Shown here in pieces: positions 32,743 through 40,772 of a stretch of 43,273 bases of DNA (position 1 is the stretch's first letter; each line of letters opens with the position of its first letter). Source of the DNA: CAZDIO01 sp964505555. Lineage in GTDB: Bacteria > Bdellovibrionota_C > UBA2361 > SZUA-149 > CAZDIO01. Under the pieces are notes generated by a model. The model saw nothing but the letters and a program-made list of their open reading frames with translations, was not told the origin of the DNA and did no database searches. The stretch is taken from the NCBI GenBank assembly GCA_964505555.1, contig CAZDIO010000006.1, positions 1 to 43,273 of the forward strand. Direction: 5' to 3'. The translations under genes and the position numbers were made by a program.

Positions 32743-33063
32743 TTATCTTTTTCGCAATGGGTGGGAGACGCTCTTACAAACGATCGTGCAGATATCGATC
32801 AGGCTCTCATCAATAACCCTATAGAGAACATTGAGCCCGGCCTTTCTTCGTCCAACTATTCCTGCCGTTACTAAGAGTGCCAGGTGTCTTGAAACGTTTG
32901 GTTGACTTAGTCCAGTAAGCTCAACCAAGTCCGTAACGTTTTTTTCTCCACTGTGTAAGGCTTGAATAAGGAGAAGTCTACTTACTTCTCCTAGAGCTCG
33001 AAAACGAGCAGCAACAGTCTCCAGAGAATCAATAGAAAGGCTTCTTAGGGGATTTTTTGTCAT
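32743..33063 (-). CDS. ArsR-family transcriptional regulator
   Basis: This 106-residue winged-helix protein matches ArsR/SmtB repressors. The recognition region is VTDLVELTGLSQPNVSRHLA and the wing is VGRRKAGLNVLYRV. C-terminal Cys in CTIVCKS could serve in thiol sensing. It is divergent from a sulfur-transport operon, so it may be a sulfide- or persulfide-responsive repressor like BigR/SqrR, which is inference from context. A perfect palindrome lies between. A run of C residues (G7 on the plus strand) lies just before the ATG, with no obvious ribosome site. Confidence 0.88.
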   Translation of the reverse strand: MTKNPLRSLSIDSLETVAARFRALGEVSRLLLIQALHSGEKNVTDLVELTGLSQPNVSRHLALLVTAGIVGRRKAGLNVLYRVIDESLIDICTIVCKSVSHPLRKR

Positions 33064-33095
33064 TGGGGGGGTAGGCCCTTGTTTTTATATCATTG

Positions 33096-33121
33096 TATGA
33101 TTATATAGCTATATAATCATA
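33096..33121. promoter_or_regulatory. 26-bp perfect palindrome, likely ArsR operator
   Basis: TATGATTATATAG (33096-33108) is directly followed by its exact reverse complement (33109-33121). It lies 25 bp before the 46-aa gene and 33 bp before arsR. AT-rich palindromes of this size are the normal target of ArsR-type repressors. Confidence 0.82.
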
Positions 33122-33145
33122 TAAGTCAATAGAAAAGGAGATTTT

Positions 33146-33286
33146 ATGGACACGAAGCACTTAAGTTGCTGTAATAAAAAAGGGACGAGAACTCCTCATT
33201 GTAATAACTCTTTTCGATGCTCCCCTTGTCTGCTTCTGTGGGGTGCCGTCTTGTTTGTGATGATGGTTCAATATTTCATTCGTTAA
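33146..33286 (+). CDS. Cys-rich 46-aa membrane peptide
   Basis: This short gene is well supported: AAAGGAG lies five bases before the ATG. The peptide has a cytoplasm- or periplasm-facing Cys-rich half (LSCCNKK, PHCNN, FRCSPC; Cys at 8, 9, 19, 25 and 28) and one membrane helix, LLLWGAVLFVMMVQYF. It is first in the sulfur-transport operon controlled by ArsR. Binding of metal or carrying persulfide are possible roles. The family is not recognised. Confidence 0.75.
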   Translation: MDTKHLSCCNKKGTRTPHCNNSFRCSPCLLLWGAVLFVMMVQYFIR

Positions 33287-33324
33287 AAGTAAGGGATTTG
33301 TTGTGCGAAAGACTAAAGGGAAGC

Positions 33325-33549
33325 ATGGAAGAAAAATCATCCGTTGAAGTAAGAGATAAGAACAAAAAAGATGCCAACACTTGTGTGGCATTAGGGGTTG
33401 GAGTTGGGGCGTTAGGGGCTGTTACTGCTGCGTTATCAGGTGCGGTCTGCCCCTTATGTGTTTTTATTGCTCCTGGACTTGTGGGATATGGATCTTATAA
33501 AAGATGGAGAGCTTCTCAAATTCAAAGCAAAGGGGGAACCAATGATTAA
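33325..33549 (+). CDS. Small membrane protein with CPLC motif
   Basis: This 74-residue protein has a charged start (MEEKSSVEVRDKNKKDANTC) and one to two hydrophobic segments containing VCPLC, a redox-type Cys pair in or near the membrane. The frame is open from 33217, but the ATG at 33325 has AAAGGGAAG right before it and begins the natural protein. The last 8 bp overlap the next gene. Its place between the 46-aa peptide and the YeeE halves suggests handling of a reactive sulfur species. Function is otherwise unknown. Confidence 0.68.
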   Translation: MEEKSSVEVRDKNKKDANTCVALGVGVGALGAVTAALSGAVCPLCVFIAPGLVGYGSYKRWRASQIQSKGGTND

Positions 33550-34078
33550 TTCCAAATACAGGCGTTCATATTTGGTGGGCGCGGGGATCGGTCTTCTTAG
33601 TTGGATTGTATTTGTCGTGGTCAATGCTCCGATTGGCATTACTACAGCACTCTCTGAGGTATCAGGAGCCGCAGCGGTTCCTCTCCTTGGTTCAGAAACG
33701 GTAGCAACGAACCCCTATTGGGCAAAAACAATTCCTGCGTGGGATTATGGAACTCTGTTTCTCATGGGAACCTTTCTGGGGGCATTACTAAGTTCACTAT
33801 CAGAGAAAACCTTTAAGTGGGAGTTGGTGCCCGTAACGTGGAAGGAGCGTTTTGGTGAAAAAATCGCGCCACGATTTTTCGCTGCTTTTATTGGAGGAGT
33901 GCTCGCTATGTTCGGTGCTCGACTTGCGGGAGGATGTACGAGCGGACATGGAATAAGTGGATCGCTCCAGCTTGCTGTAAGTAGTTGGACATTTTTTTTG
34001 GTGATGTTTGTTTCGGGCGTGATAACTGCCAGAATATTCTCAGTACAATCGTCGAAATCTTCAAAGGAGGGTCTATGA
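33542..34078 (+). CDS. YeeE/YedE sulfur-transport protein, first half
   Basis: This 178-residue multi-helix membrane protein carries the YeeE/YedE signature GARLAGGCTSGHGISG near residues 120-135. YeeE/YedE proteins move thiosulfate or related sulfur compounds, and split pairs like this are common. The start ATG at 33542 follows AGGGGGAACC and overlaps the previous stop by 8 bp. A longer frame from 33440 is not credible. The conserved Cys in GGCTSG is present. It overlaps the second half by 4 bp (ATGA). Confidence 0.9.
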   Translation: MINSKYRRSYLVGAGIGLLSWIVFVVVNAPIGITTALSEVSGAAAVPLLGSETVATNPYWAKTIPAWDYGTLFLMGTFLGALLSSLSEKTFKWELVPVTWKERFGEKIAPRFFAAFIGGVLAMFGARLAGGCTSGHGISGSLQLAVSSWTFFLVMFVSGVITARIFSVQSSKSSKEGL

Positions 34079-34632
34079 TATTGCCGATACAAGGAGATCT
34101 AAGCTTGGTTTTGGCGGTAGTCTTCGGCGCTGTTTTTGGCATGCTGCTTCAACGAGGACGAGTGGCTGACTATAACGTCATTGTGAATCAATTCCGCTTT
34201 CGAGATTTTACGGTGCTACGTGTAATGCTTACCGCAATCATTGTTGGAGGGATCGGGATCTCTGTGCTGCATCAATTTGGTCTTGCCCAATATCATATTA
34301 AACCAGCAGATATGCTTGCAGTGGTTTCTGGAGCTGCTCTCTTTGGTGTTGGAATGGTTCTCTATGGATACTGCCCGGGCACGGGAGTTGCTGCGGTTGG
34401 AACTGGAAGTATTCATGCGCTCGTTGGTTTTTTAGGTATGCTTGTTGGGGGGATTTTGTACGCCTTAAGTTTTTCGTGGATACAATCAAATATCCTAACA
34501 AAAGGCGCTCTGGGTAAAATTAGATTGCCGGACATAACCGGTATTAACGATTTGATTTGGTTTGGGGGATTACTAGTTGTTTCTGTAGTGCTGTTTCGCT
34601 TTCTTGATCAAAAAGCCCAGCCAAAGAAATAG
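34075..34632 (+). CDS. YeeE/YedE sulfur-transport protein, second half
   Basis: This 185-residue membrane protein is the partner of the preceding one. Its signature is GYCPGTGVAAVGTGSIHALVG near residues 98-118, with a conserved Cys. AAAGGAGGG lies just before the ATG at 34075, which overlaps the previous stop by 4 bp. Together the two halves should form one channel for a sulfur compound such as thiosulfate. Operon position under ArsR implies induction by sulfide or a related signal, which is inference. Confidence 0.9.
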   Translation: MILPIQGDLSLVLAVVFGAVFGMLLQRGRVADYNVIVNQFRFRDFTVLRVMLTAIIVGGIGISVLHQFGLAQYHIKPADMLAVVSGAALFGVGMVLYGYCPGTGVAAVGTGSIHALVGFLGMLVGGILYALSFSWIQSNILTKGALGKIRLPDITGINDLIWFGGLLVVSVVLFRFLDQKAQPKK

Positions 34633-34718
34633 ATGGTTTGTGATAAACAAACGCGATAAGTTATTCTGCTTTGGGAATCAGTCGCCTAAAGAAAACCGAT
34701 AGGAGCATCGAAATTATT

Positions 34719-35780
34719 ATGTACAACACAAAAGCTTATTCCGCTACCAGCGAAACATCAGCACTGGGCTTTATGAACATCCCACGACGCGACCCAGCTG
34801 AGCGTGACGTGCAGATTGAAATCCTCTTTTGTGGTATCTGCCACTCTGATCTTCATTCAGTAAGAAACGAATGGAAGAGCGTTATGCCTACTGTTTACCC
34901 GATCGTTCCCGGCCATGAGATCGTCGGGCGTGTGACTAAGGTAGGGTCGGCAGTTACGAAATATAAACCTGGCGATCTTGCTGCAGTGGGCTGCCTTGTT
35001 GATTCCGACCACACCTGTCCCCAGTGCAAAGCTAATTTAGAAAATCTGTGCCCAAATCAGGTGCTTACCTTTAATTCACCGGATAAGCATAAGACCGCAC
35101 CCGTTACCTACGGTGGTTATTCCGATAGTATCGTTGTCGATGAACACTTCGTCCTGCATGTTCCAAGTAACCTCGATCTTGCCGGAACCGCTCCTCTTCT
35201 TTGTGCAGGGATTACGACCTACTCACCACTACGTCGTGGAGGTGTCACGAAAGGTAAAAAGGTTGGTATTGTCGGCTTGGGAGGACTTGGTCACATGGGT
35301 GTGAAATTCTCTCGTGCCTTTGGTGCGCATACTGTTGTTTTTACAACCTCGCCAAATAAGAAAGAAGACGCACTTCGCCTCGGCGCCGATGAGGTCATTA
35401 TCTCTCGAAACGCCGACGAAATGAAAAAGCACGCGGGGAGTTTTGACTTTATTCTTGATACCATCTCCGCCGAACACGACATAAACGCCTACCTCAATCT
35501 GCTCGCGCACGATAGTACCCTTACTCTTGTAGGCGCACCGGAGAAGCCGATGGCGGTTTCTGCATTCAGTCTGCTTTTTGGACGGCGAAATCTTGCCGGC
35601 TCAATTATCGGTGGCATCGCAGAGACTCAGGAGATGCTTGACTTCTGTGGTAAGCATAACATTACGGCAGATGTCGAGGTCATTCCAATTCAGAAAGTTA
35701 ACGAAGCTTACGAGAGACTGAGCAAATCTGATGTGAAGTATCGCTTCTGCATCGATATGGCTTCTCTCAAATCTCAATAG
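34719..35780 (+). CDS. Zinc-dependent alcohol dehydrogenase, YahK-like
   Basis: This 353-residue cytoplasmic enzyme belongs to the NADP-dependent cinnamyl-alcohol/aldehyde reductase group near E. coli YahK. CGICHSDLH at 38-46 and GHE at 65-67 supply catalytic zinc ligands, and VGIVGLGGLGHMG is the nucleotide-binding loop. In the structural-zinc loop the usual four Cys are reduced to three: C100, C103 and C111 are present, but the first is Asp97 (VDSDHTC where VDSC is usual). The frame opens at 34671, but AGGAG upstream and family length favour ATG 34719. It is not obviously tied to the sulfur operon. Confidence 0.9.
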   Translation: MYNTKAYSATSETSALGFMNIPRRDPAERDVQIEILFCGICHSDLHSVRNEWKSVMPTVYPIVPGHEIVGRVTKVGSAVTKYKPGDLAAVGCLVDSDHTCPQCKANLENLCPNQVLTFNSPDKHKTAPVTYGGYSDSIVVDEHFVLHVPSNLDLAGTAPLLCAGITTYSPLRRGGVTKGKKVGIVGLGGLGHMGVKFSRAFGAHTVVFTTSPNKKEDALRLGADEVIISRNADEMKKHAGSFDFILDTISAEHDINAYLNLLAHDSTLTLVGAPEKPMAVSAFSLLFGRRNLAGSIIGGIAETQEMLDFCGKHNITADVEVIPIQKVNEAYERLSKSDVKYRFCIDMASLKSQ

Positions 35781-35836
35781 CTAGAGCTGTTCCACTTTAG
35801 GTGTGGCAGAACCCTCCCGGCTCGCAACGACAATGG
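35780..35836. repeat. Dispersed intergenic repeat, second member
   Basis: GCTAGAGCTGTTCCACTTTA at 35780-35799 resembles GCTAGAGCGGTTCCATTTTA at 43178-43197. The following GGCTCGCAACGACAATGGGG resembles 57-73 at the left end of the window. It lies at the convergent end of adh and trhP. Confidence 0.6.
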
Positions 35837-35902
35837 GGAATAAGAAATCAGTTTAAGCTCAAGGCTCAGGAGAAGTCTAAGAGTCTCCAACAGATGATCT
35901 GT

Positions 35903-37279
35903 TTAGGTCGGTAGGTTACTTTCTATCGAAAGATCTCGAGAAACCTGACGAGGAGCGCTTTGCGGAAGAACCTGTCTTAGAAGCGTATACTGATCCGGCG
36001 CTATCGGGCAGGGAATTCCACACCGCATTCCTCCTCCGGTGCTTGGGGTGTAACTTCCATCTTGTTTTTGGAGAAATGTAATCTCGGAAGTAACTGTTTC
36101 TTTTGGAGTAATCCACTCAACCGTATCACCTACAGAGAGTTTGTTTCGCACTTCAACCCAGGCAAGTTCGTTTTTTGGATCAAAATCAACTACCTCACCC
36201 CCAAACCGGTGTCCTAAAGGAAGAGAGGTTCCATCGTCGTAGTTCTGTCCATACTCATTTGGTCGACGAAGATAAAAACCTGTCATCAACGTTCGGTTCT
36301 CTGTAGAGAGCACTTCGCGGAGATTTTCTGGATTAAAGGGACGACCGAGAACAACATCGTCAATTGCTTTTCGGTATGCTCGGGTAACAATGGAGAGGTA
36401 GTAGATGGATTTTGTTCGTCCCTCTACTTTAAAACTGATAATTCCTGCCTCGCGAAGATCTTTTAGAAGCTCAATGGCGCAGAGATCTTTTGAGTTCATC
36501 ATGTATGAGCCGTGTTCATCCTCATCAAGCTCAAACTGCTCATCTGGGCGGGTCTGTTCGGTCAGCGAGTATCTTCCCTCAACTGGGGTGTAGGGTTTTT
36601 CCTCCGCGATTTGAGAACTCTCACCATCAGAAAGATTTCCTTTCTCAACGTTTACGGCGTAGTTCCACCGACAGGAGTTTGTGCAGGTGCCCTGGTTTGC
36701 ATCACGGTGATTGATGTAGTTTGAAATTAAACACCGACCGGAGTAGGCGATACAGATCGCACCGTGGACAAATGATTCAAGCTCAACATCGGGAACACGG
36801 CGTGACATTTCGGTAATCTCTTTTAGTGAGAGCTCTCGGGGGAGGATGACGCGCTTTACCCCTTGGTCTTTCCAAAACTCGACGGTGGCCCAGTTGGTGG
36901 CGTTTGCCTGAGTGGAGAGATGAATGATCGCGTTTGGTCGAAGTTTTCTTGCTTTTCCAATCAGACCTGCATCGGTGAGAATGAAACCATCCGGATTAAG
37001 ATCTGCAGTTTCACAAAAAGTTTTTAAAAACCCCTCAATTTTTGAATTGTGGGCGTAGATATTCATTGTGAGATATATTTTTTTTCCAAGAGAGTGCGTG
37101 TAGTTAATTGCTTCTGCGATCGATTCAATCGTTTTAAAATCATTATCTCGAGCTCGTAACGAATAAAGCGGAACTCCGGCATAGACAGCATCCGCCCCAT
37201 AGGCAAACGCAAAACGTAGTTTTTCAAAATTACCAGCAGGCATCAGGAGTTCAGGGGTGGGGGTGATTGAGTTACTCAT
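35903..37279 (-). CDS. trhP: tRNA 5-hydroxyuridine modification protein TrhP (peptidase U32 family)
   Basis: This 458-residue protein is a YegQ/TrhP-type member of the U32 family. It starts with PELLMPAGNFEKLRFAFAYG and has the family Cys pattern: HGAICIAYSGRCLISNYINH, then QGTCTNSCRW. In E. coli TrhP makes 5-hydroxyuridine at position 34 of tRNA using prephenate. A later insert is acidic (DEQFELDEDEHG). GGAG lies six bases before the ATG. It fits the theme of tRNA modification shared with MnmA and MtaB 3-5 kb away, though it is not in their operon. Confidence 0.92.
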   Translation of the reverse strand: MSNSITPTPELLMPAGNFEKLRFAFAYGADAVYAGVPLYSLRARDNDFKTIESIAEAINYTHSLGKKIYLTMNIYAHNSKIEGFLKTFCETADLNPDGFILTDAGLIGKARKLRPNAIIHLSTQANATNWATVEFWKDQGVKRVILPRELSLKEITEMSRRVPDVELESFVHGAICIAYSGRCLISNYINHRDANQGTCTNSCRWNYAVNVEKGNLSDGESSQIAEEKPYTPVEGRYSLTEQTRPDEQFELDEDEHGSYMMNSKDLCAIELLKDLREAGIISFKVEGRTKSIYYLSIVTRAYRKAIDDVVLGRPFNPENLREVLSTENRTLMTGFYLRRPNEYGQNYDDGTSLPLGHRFGGEVVDFDPKNELAWVEVRNKLSVGDTVEWITPKETVTSEITFLQKQDGSYTPSTGGGMRCGIPCPIAPDQYTLLRQVLPQSAPRQVSRDLSIESNLPT

Positions 37280-37408
37280 TTTTTACTCCGCATAAGAATC
37301 TAAACAAAGAAGGATTGGATAAAGAGAGAGTATAGTGAAGTTAAAAAAAAACCGCCAGTAGGCAGGTGAGGAAGATAAATGATTGGTGTGATTAATAGGA
37401 ACCCCAGC

Positions 37409-37455
37409 ATGCGGACGCGGAAGAAGGCTCATCGCTTCTCCGCGTCCGCATTTTT
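37409..37455 (+). terminator. Long GC-rich hairpin with T tract
   Basis: ATGCGGACGCGGA (37409-37421) pairs perfectly with TCCGCGTCCGCAT (37439-37451), with four more inner pairs after a bulge. TTTTT follows on the plus strand. No plus-strand gene precedes it. On the minus strand it lies between the 37480 gene and trhP. It may end an unseen RNA or insulate trhP. Confidence 0.65.
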
Positions 37456-37479
37456 CTCTATCCTCTTTCGTTGTTTTCC

Positions 37480-37761
37480 TTACGCTACTGCTCCCGCCAG
37501 TTTTCGTGTACCTTGTCCGGCTTTCCATGAAGCGTGATCTGTCATGATAAGATGGAGAGAGATCTCGCCTTTGTTGATGGCTCTGCACAATTGCAGATCT
37601 CTTCCTCCGCGATGCCGTTGTGCATACCAGTAAATGACTCCTCGCGTTCGAGAAGAAAGAGTTCGCCCAAGAATTTTTTCGTAAAGAACCGGTCGCGTAA
37701 ATACGCCATCATCGTCCGATACCATCTGAACACACTCCTTCGCATATGCCCAAAAATTCAA
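37480..37761 (-). CDS. Hypothetical protein, start uncertain
   Basis: The frame has a protein-like composition (VSDDDGVFTRPVLYEKILGR and TRGVIYWYAQRHRGGRDLQL), but I do not recognise it. The only usual start is TTG 37761. The frame stays open to 37857 and reads IIFKFQIGNTYRLSVESLGV before that TTG, which looks like real coding sequence. No ATG, GTG or TTG exists there; an ATA at 37827 sits where a start would fit. The gene may begin at a rare codon or have lost its start. No gene is seen in 37862-38021. Confidence 0.42.
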   Translation of the reverse strand: MNFWAYAKECVQMVSDDDGVFTRPVLYEKILGRTLSSRTRGVIYWYAQRHRGGRDLQLCRAINKGEISLHLIMTDHASWKAGQGTRKLAGAVA

Positions 37762-38021
37762 ACCAGGAACGCCTAAGGACTCTACAGAGAGTCGATAAGT
37801 GTTCCCGATTTGGAATTTGAAAATTATGGAAGTAGTCTGAAGTAAAACAAAACCTAACTATACATTCACACCAACCATCCTAACTGCATAAAAAGTTTAT
37901 TGCACTTAAGGAAGGTTAGAGTAACTGAGTTGCCTTACTGTCTATGAAAAAGACCAAAAGTAGTAGCTGGTGACTATTTTATTCCTAACAAATAGAAAAA
38001 TTATCGTAAATAGAAATTCTT

Positions 38022-38306
38022 TTAGGCAGTGATATTTACTGTTTTTTTGCTGGATTTTCCCTCAGACTTTTCTTTTTTCTTCGTTCGTTCTTTTTCAAAC
38101 GAAGCATCAACTTTTTTTGCATCCCCCTGAGTGGTTGTTCTGTCAGGGCGACCGAGGTGGGCACTAAGAACGATAGCTTGTGCCCCGGATTGAACTGCTT
38201 TGGTAAGTTGACTTGCTTGTACAGCAGGATTGTCTGCGCGCTGTGGTTGTGGCGCTCCTGCGACGACTCCTGCCTGTGCACCGATGATTGCTCCAATAGT
38301 GCTCAT
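38022..38306 (-). CDS. Hypothetical basic-tailed protein (94 aa)
   Basis: This 94-residue protein starts MSTIGAIIGAQAGVVAGAPQ, a Gly/Ala-rich helix that is too polar to be a clear signal peptide. It ends in a Lys-rich tail (KERTKKKEKSEGKSSKK). It is divergent from the cysteine desulfurase gene. No family is recognised and no strong ribosome site was found. Confidence 0.48.
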   Translation of the reverse strand: MSTIGAIIGAQAGVVAGAPQPQRADNPAVQASQLTKAVQSGAQAIVLSAHLGRPDRTTTQGDAKKVDASFEKERTKKKEKSEGKSSKKTVNITA

Positions 38307-38431
38307 AGAAGAAAAATCGGTTAACTTATTGAAAAACTTTAGATTTTTTCATAGAATTAGCCTGCAAATCTAAGATCAAACATCTCGATTGTTTTAAATC
38401 TTTAGTAATTTTGAGAAGTTAGCAAAAACCG

Positions 38432-39646
38432 ATGATCTACCTTGATGCAAACGCCACTTCAAAACTCCGGCCAGAGGCAGCCGAGGCGCTTCATCGTGTA
38501 GATTATAGAAATCCATCAAGCATCCATATGGCCGGGCAAAAAGCACGGATGGCACTTGAGCAGGCACGACAAGATCTCGCCACTTTTCTCCTTCCCAAGC
38601 AGGAAGATTCAGGAGAGGTGATCTTCACCTCCGGGGGAACAGAAAGTTGTAACGCAATGATCTTTGGTTTTTTGGGAAAACGAGAAGGTCTCTCCAAATT
38701 TCCAAAACATATCGTTTCTTCTGCGATTGAACATGCGGCAGTAAAAGAGTCGCTTCGTCTTCTTGAAAAAGCAGGTTGGAGTATCTCTTGGGTGAATCCT
38801 CAACGAAACGGTATTGTCGATCCACAAGATATGCTCTCTAAAGTGTGCAAAGAAACCGCTCTTGTTACACTGATGGCTGCAAACAATGAAACCGGAGCAG
38901 TGCAAGATATAGAAGGGCTTGCCAGAGAGCTTCGTTCGTCTGGGTATTTAGGAATTATCGCCTCAGATATTACCCAGGCAGTTTTAAAAACAGATTGCTC
39001 CGTAAATTCGCTCTTTGAAGCAGGGGTTGATGTGGTCTCAATCTCAGCACACAAACTTGGTGCTCCTGCGGGGATCGGAGCGTTAGTGTTTTCAAAGGGA
39101 CATTTAAGGTGTTTAAGTTTTGAGCCACTCATCGTGGGTGGTCCTCAGGAAAACAGATTTCGTTCAGGAAGTGAGAACGTGGGGGCGATCACCGCATTTG
39201 GAGCGGTGTGTCGGCATTTACAAAAACATGGTTCTGAGGAGCGAGCACGAATTATAAAACTTCGGAATCGATTTCAAGATACTCTTTGTAAGAACATACC
39301 GGAATGTATAGTACTTACTCCACAACCAGAAGCATTAAGTAACACGTTAACGATCTCATTTTCTGGATGTCGTGGAGATGATCTTGTTGTCTCCTTAGAT
39401 CTCCTTGGAGTATGTGCCTCAATCGGTGCGGCGTGTTCTTCGGGAAAACAACAGGTATCTGAGGTCTTTCTCTCAATGGGGCTTTCTGAAAAAGTGGCTC
39501 GTGAGGCGATTCGCTTTAGTCTTGATTGGGACGCAACAGAAGAGATCGTCGATGAGGCAGGAGAGATCATTTTTAAAGCTGTATCTCAAATGAGAAAGAA
39601 TACCTGCGAAGACTCTTCTTCAGAACAGCGAGTGGCCTATGTCTAG
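38432..39646 (+). CDS. Cysteine desulfurase
   Basis: This 404-residue PLP enzyme is of the NifS/IscS type. Family blocks are IYLDANATS at 2-10, IFTSGGTESCN at 64-74 and ISAHKLGAPAGIGAL, in which the Lys forms the aldimine. The mobile loop has the catalytic Cys in AACSSGKQQ. It removes sulfur from cysteine as enzyme-bound persulfide. It overlaps mnmA by 8 bp, so its sulfur most likely feeds tRNA thiolation; a role in Fe-S assembly is also possible. The ATG has only a weak ribosome site. Confidence 0.94.
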   Translation: MIYLDANATSKLRPEAAEALHRVDYRNPSSIHMAGQKARMALEQARQDLATFLLPKQEDSGEVIFTSGGTESCNAMIFGFLGKREGLSKFPKHIVSSAIEHAAVKESLRLLEKAGWSISWVNPQRNGIVDPQDMLSKVCKETALVTLMAANNETGAVQDIEGLARELRSSGYLGIIASDITQAVLKTDCSVNSLFEAGVDVVSISAHKLGAPAGIGALVFSKGHLRCLSFEPLIVGGPQENRFRSGSENVGAITAFGAVCRHLQKHGSEERARIIKLRNRFQDTLCKNIPECIVLTPQPEALSNTLTISFSGCRGDDLVVSLDLLGVCASIGAACSSGKQQVSEVFLSMGLSEKVAREAIRFSLDWDATEEIVDEAGEIIFKAVSQMRKNTCEDSSSEQRVAYV

Positions 39647-40772
39647 TCAGCTGGCCAAGGTCGTAGAGGCAGAAAAGATTGTCGTCGCGATGAGCGGTGG
39701 GGTTGACTCCTCAGCAGCGGCGATGCTCCTTCATGAGCAGGGGTTTTTTGTGATCGGTGTTTCCATGCAGGTATGGGATTACCGAAAAAACGGTGGCGCA
39801 TCTTCTCGAGCAACTTGTTGTGCCCCTTCTGATTTTAACGATGCCCGCTCCATCGCAACCACTTCTGGATTTCCTTATTACGTTTTTGACTTTGAAGATT
39901 CATTCCAGGAAGAGGTTATTACCCCCTTTGTAAATGAGTATCTTCGGGGCAGGACTCCAAATCCGTGTGTCGAGTGCAATCGAAAAATTAAGTTTCAACA
40001 GCTAAGAAAGCGTGCATCCTCTTTTGGAGTAGAGACGATTGCTACGGGGCATTATGCGCGAGTGCGAAAAAACAGCGATGGCAGTGCAGCGCTTTTTACG
40101 GCGCGAGATGAAACAAAGGATCAAAGTTACTTTCTCTACTCGATGACTCAAAACGATCTTCAACATACGATGTTTCCTGTTGGCGAGATGACAAAACCGG
40201 AGGTGCGAAACTATCTGCACTCAAAAGGTCTTTCTCTTTCAGAGAAAAAAGAGAGTTATGATATCTGTTTTGTTTCTTCCTCCGTCGGCGAGTTTGTTAA
40301 GAAACATACGAGCGAAGATAAAGCTGGAGATATCGTCCTGAAGGATGGGACTAAGCTTGGTTCGCACCGTGGGTATTATCAATACACGATCGGACAACGA
40401 AAAGGGTTGGGGCTCAGCGCAAAAAATCCACTCTATGTTCTTCGTATTGATGCAGAAACTGCAGAAGTTGAAGTTGGTGAGAAAAAAGATTTAGAGAAAG
40501 CATCATTTGTGGTGCGTGATGTTAATTGGATCTCTGGAAAAACTCCACAAGAGCCGTTTACCGCTCTTGTGAAACTTCGTTACAGAAATGCAGGCGTGCG
40601 GTGTCGGATCGAACCTCGTGATTCAGAAACTATCGAAGCGTTTTTTCTCGATAATTGGACCGCGGTGAGTCCGGGTCAGGCGGCAGTGTTCTATAGCGAG
40701 CAGGCTGGAAAAGAGGAGCTTCGCGAGCTTTTTGGTGGGGGAGTTATTGCATATGCGGAGCACCATGCCTAA
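39639..40772 (+). CDS. mnmA: tRNA 2-thiouridine(34) synthase MnmA
   Basis: This 377-residue MnmA is of normal length. The PP-loop motif SGGVDSS adenylates U34 near the N-terminus. The catalytic Cys in TPNPCVECN and the second Cys in YDICFVSS carry out persulfide transfer. It adds the 2-thio group to wobble uridine in tRNA-Lys, Glu and Gln. The start overlaps the cysteine desulfurase stop by 8 bp, which couples sulfur donor and acceptor. It overlaps mtaB by 8 bp as well. Confidence 0.96.
   Translation: MSSQLAKVVEAEKIVVAMSGGVDSSAAAMLLHEQGFFVIGVSMQVWDYRKNGGASSRATCCAPSDFNDARSIATTSGFPYYVFDFEDSFQEEVITPFVNEYLRGRTPNPCVECNRKIKFQQLRKRASSFGVETIATGHYARVRKNSDGSAALFTARDETKDQSYFLYSMTQNDLQHTMFPVGEMTKPEVRNYLHSKGLSLSEKKESYDICFVSSSVGEFVKKHTSEDKAGDIVLKDGTKLGSHRGYYQYTIGQRKGLGLSAKNPLYVLRIDAETAEVEVGEKKDLEKASFVVRDVNWISGKTPQEPFTALVKLRYRNAGVRCRIEPRDSETIEAFFLDNWTAVSPGQAAVFYSEQAGKEELRELFGGGVIAYAEHHA

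Noticed and set aside
33064..33070. G7 run before arsR as a phase-variation switch
   Set aside because: It lies outside the coding frame and is short; slippage effects on expression cannot be judged from one sequence.
33440..33541. Longer N-terminus of the first YeeE half
   Set aside because: It overlaps the 74-aa gene in another frame, while ATG 33542 has a strong ribosome site and begins the membrane protein.
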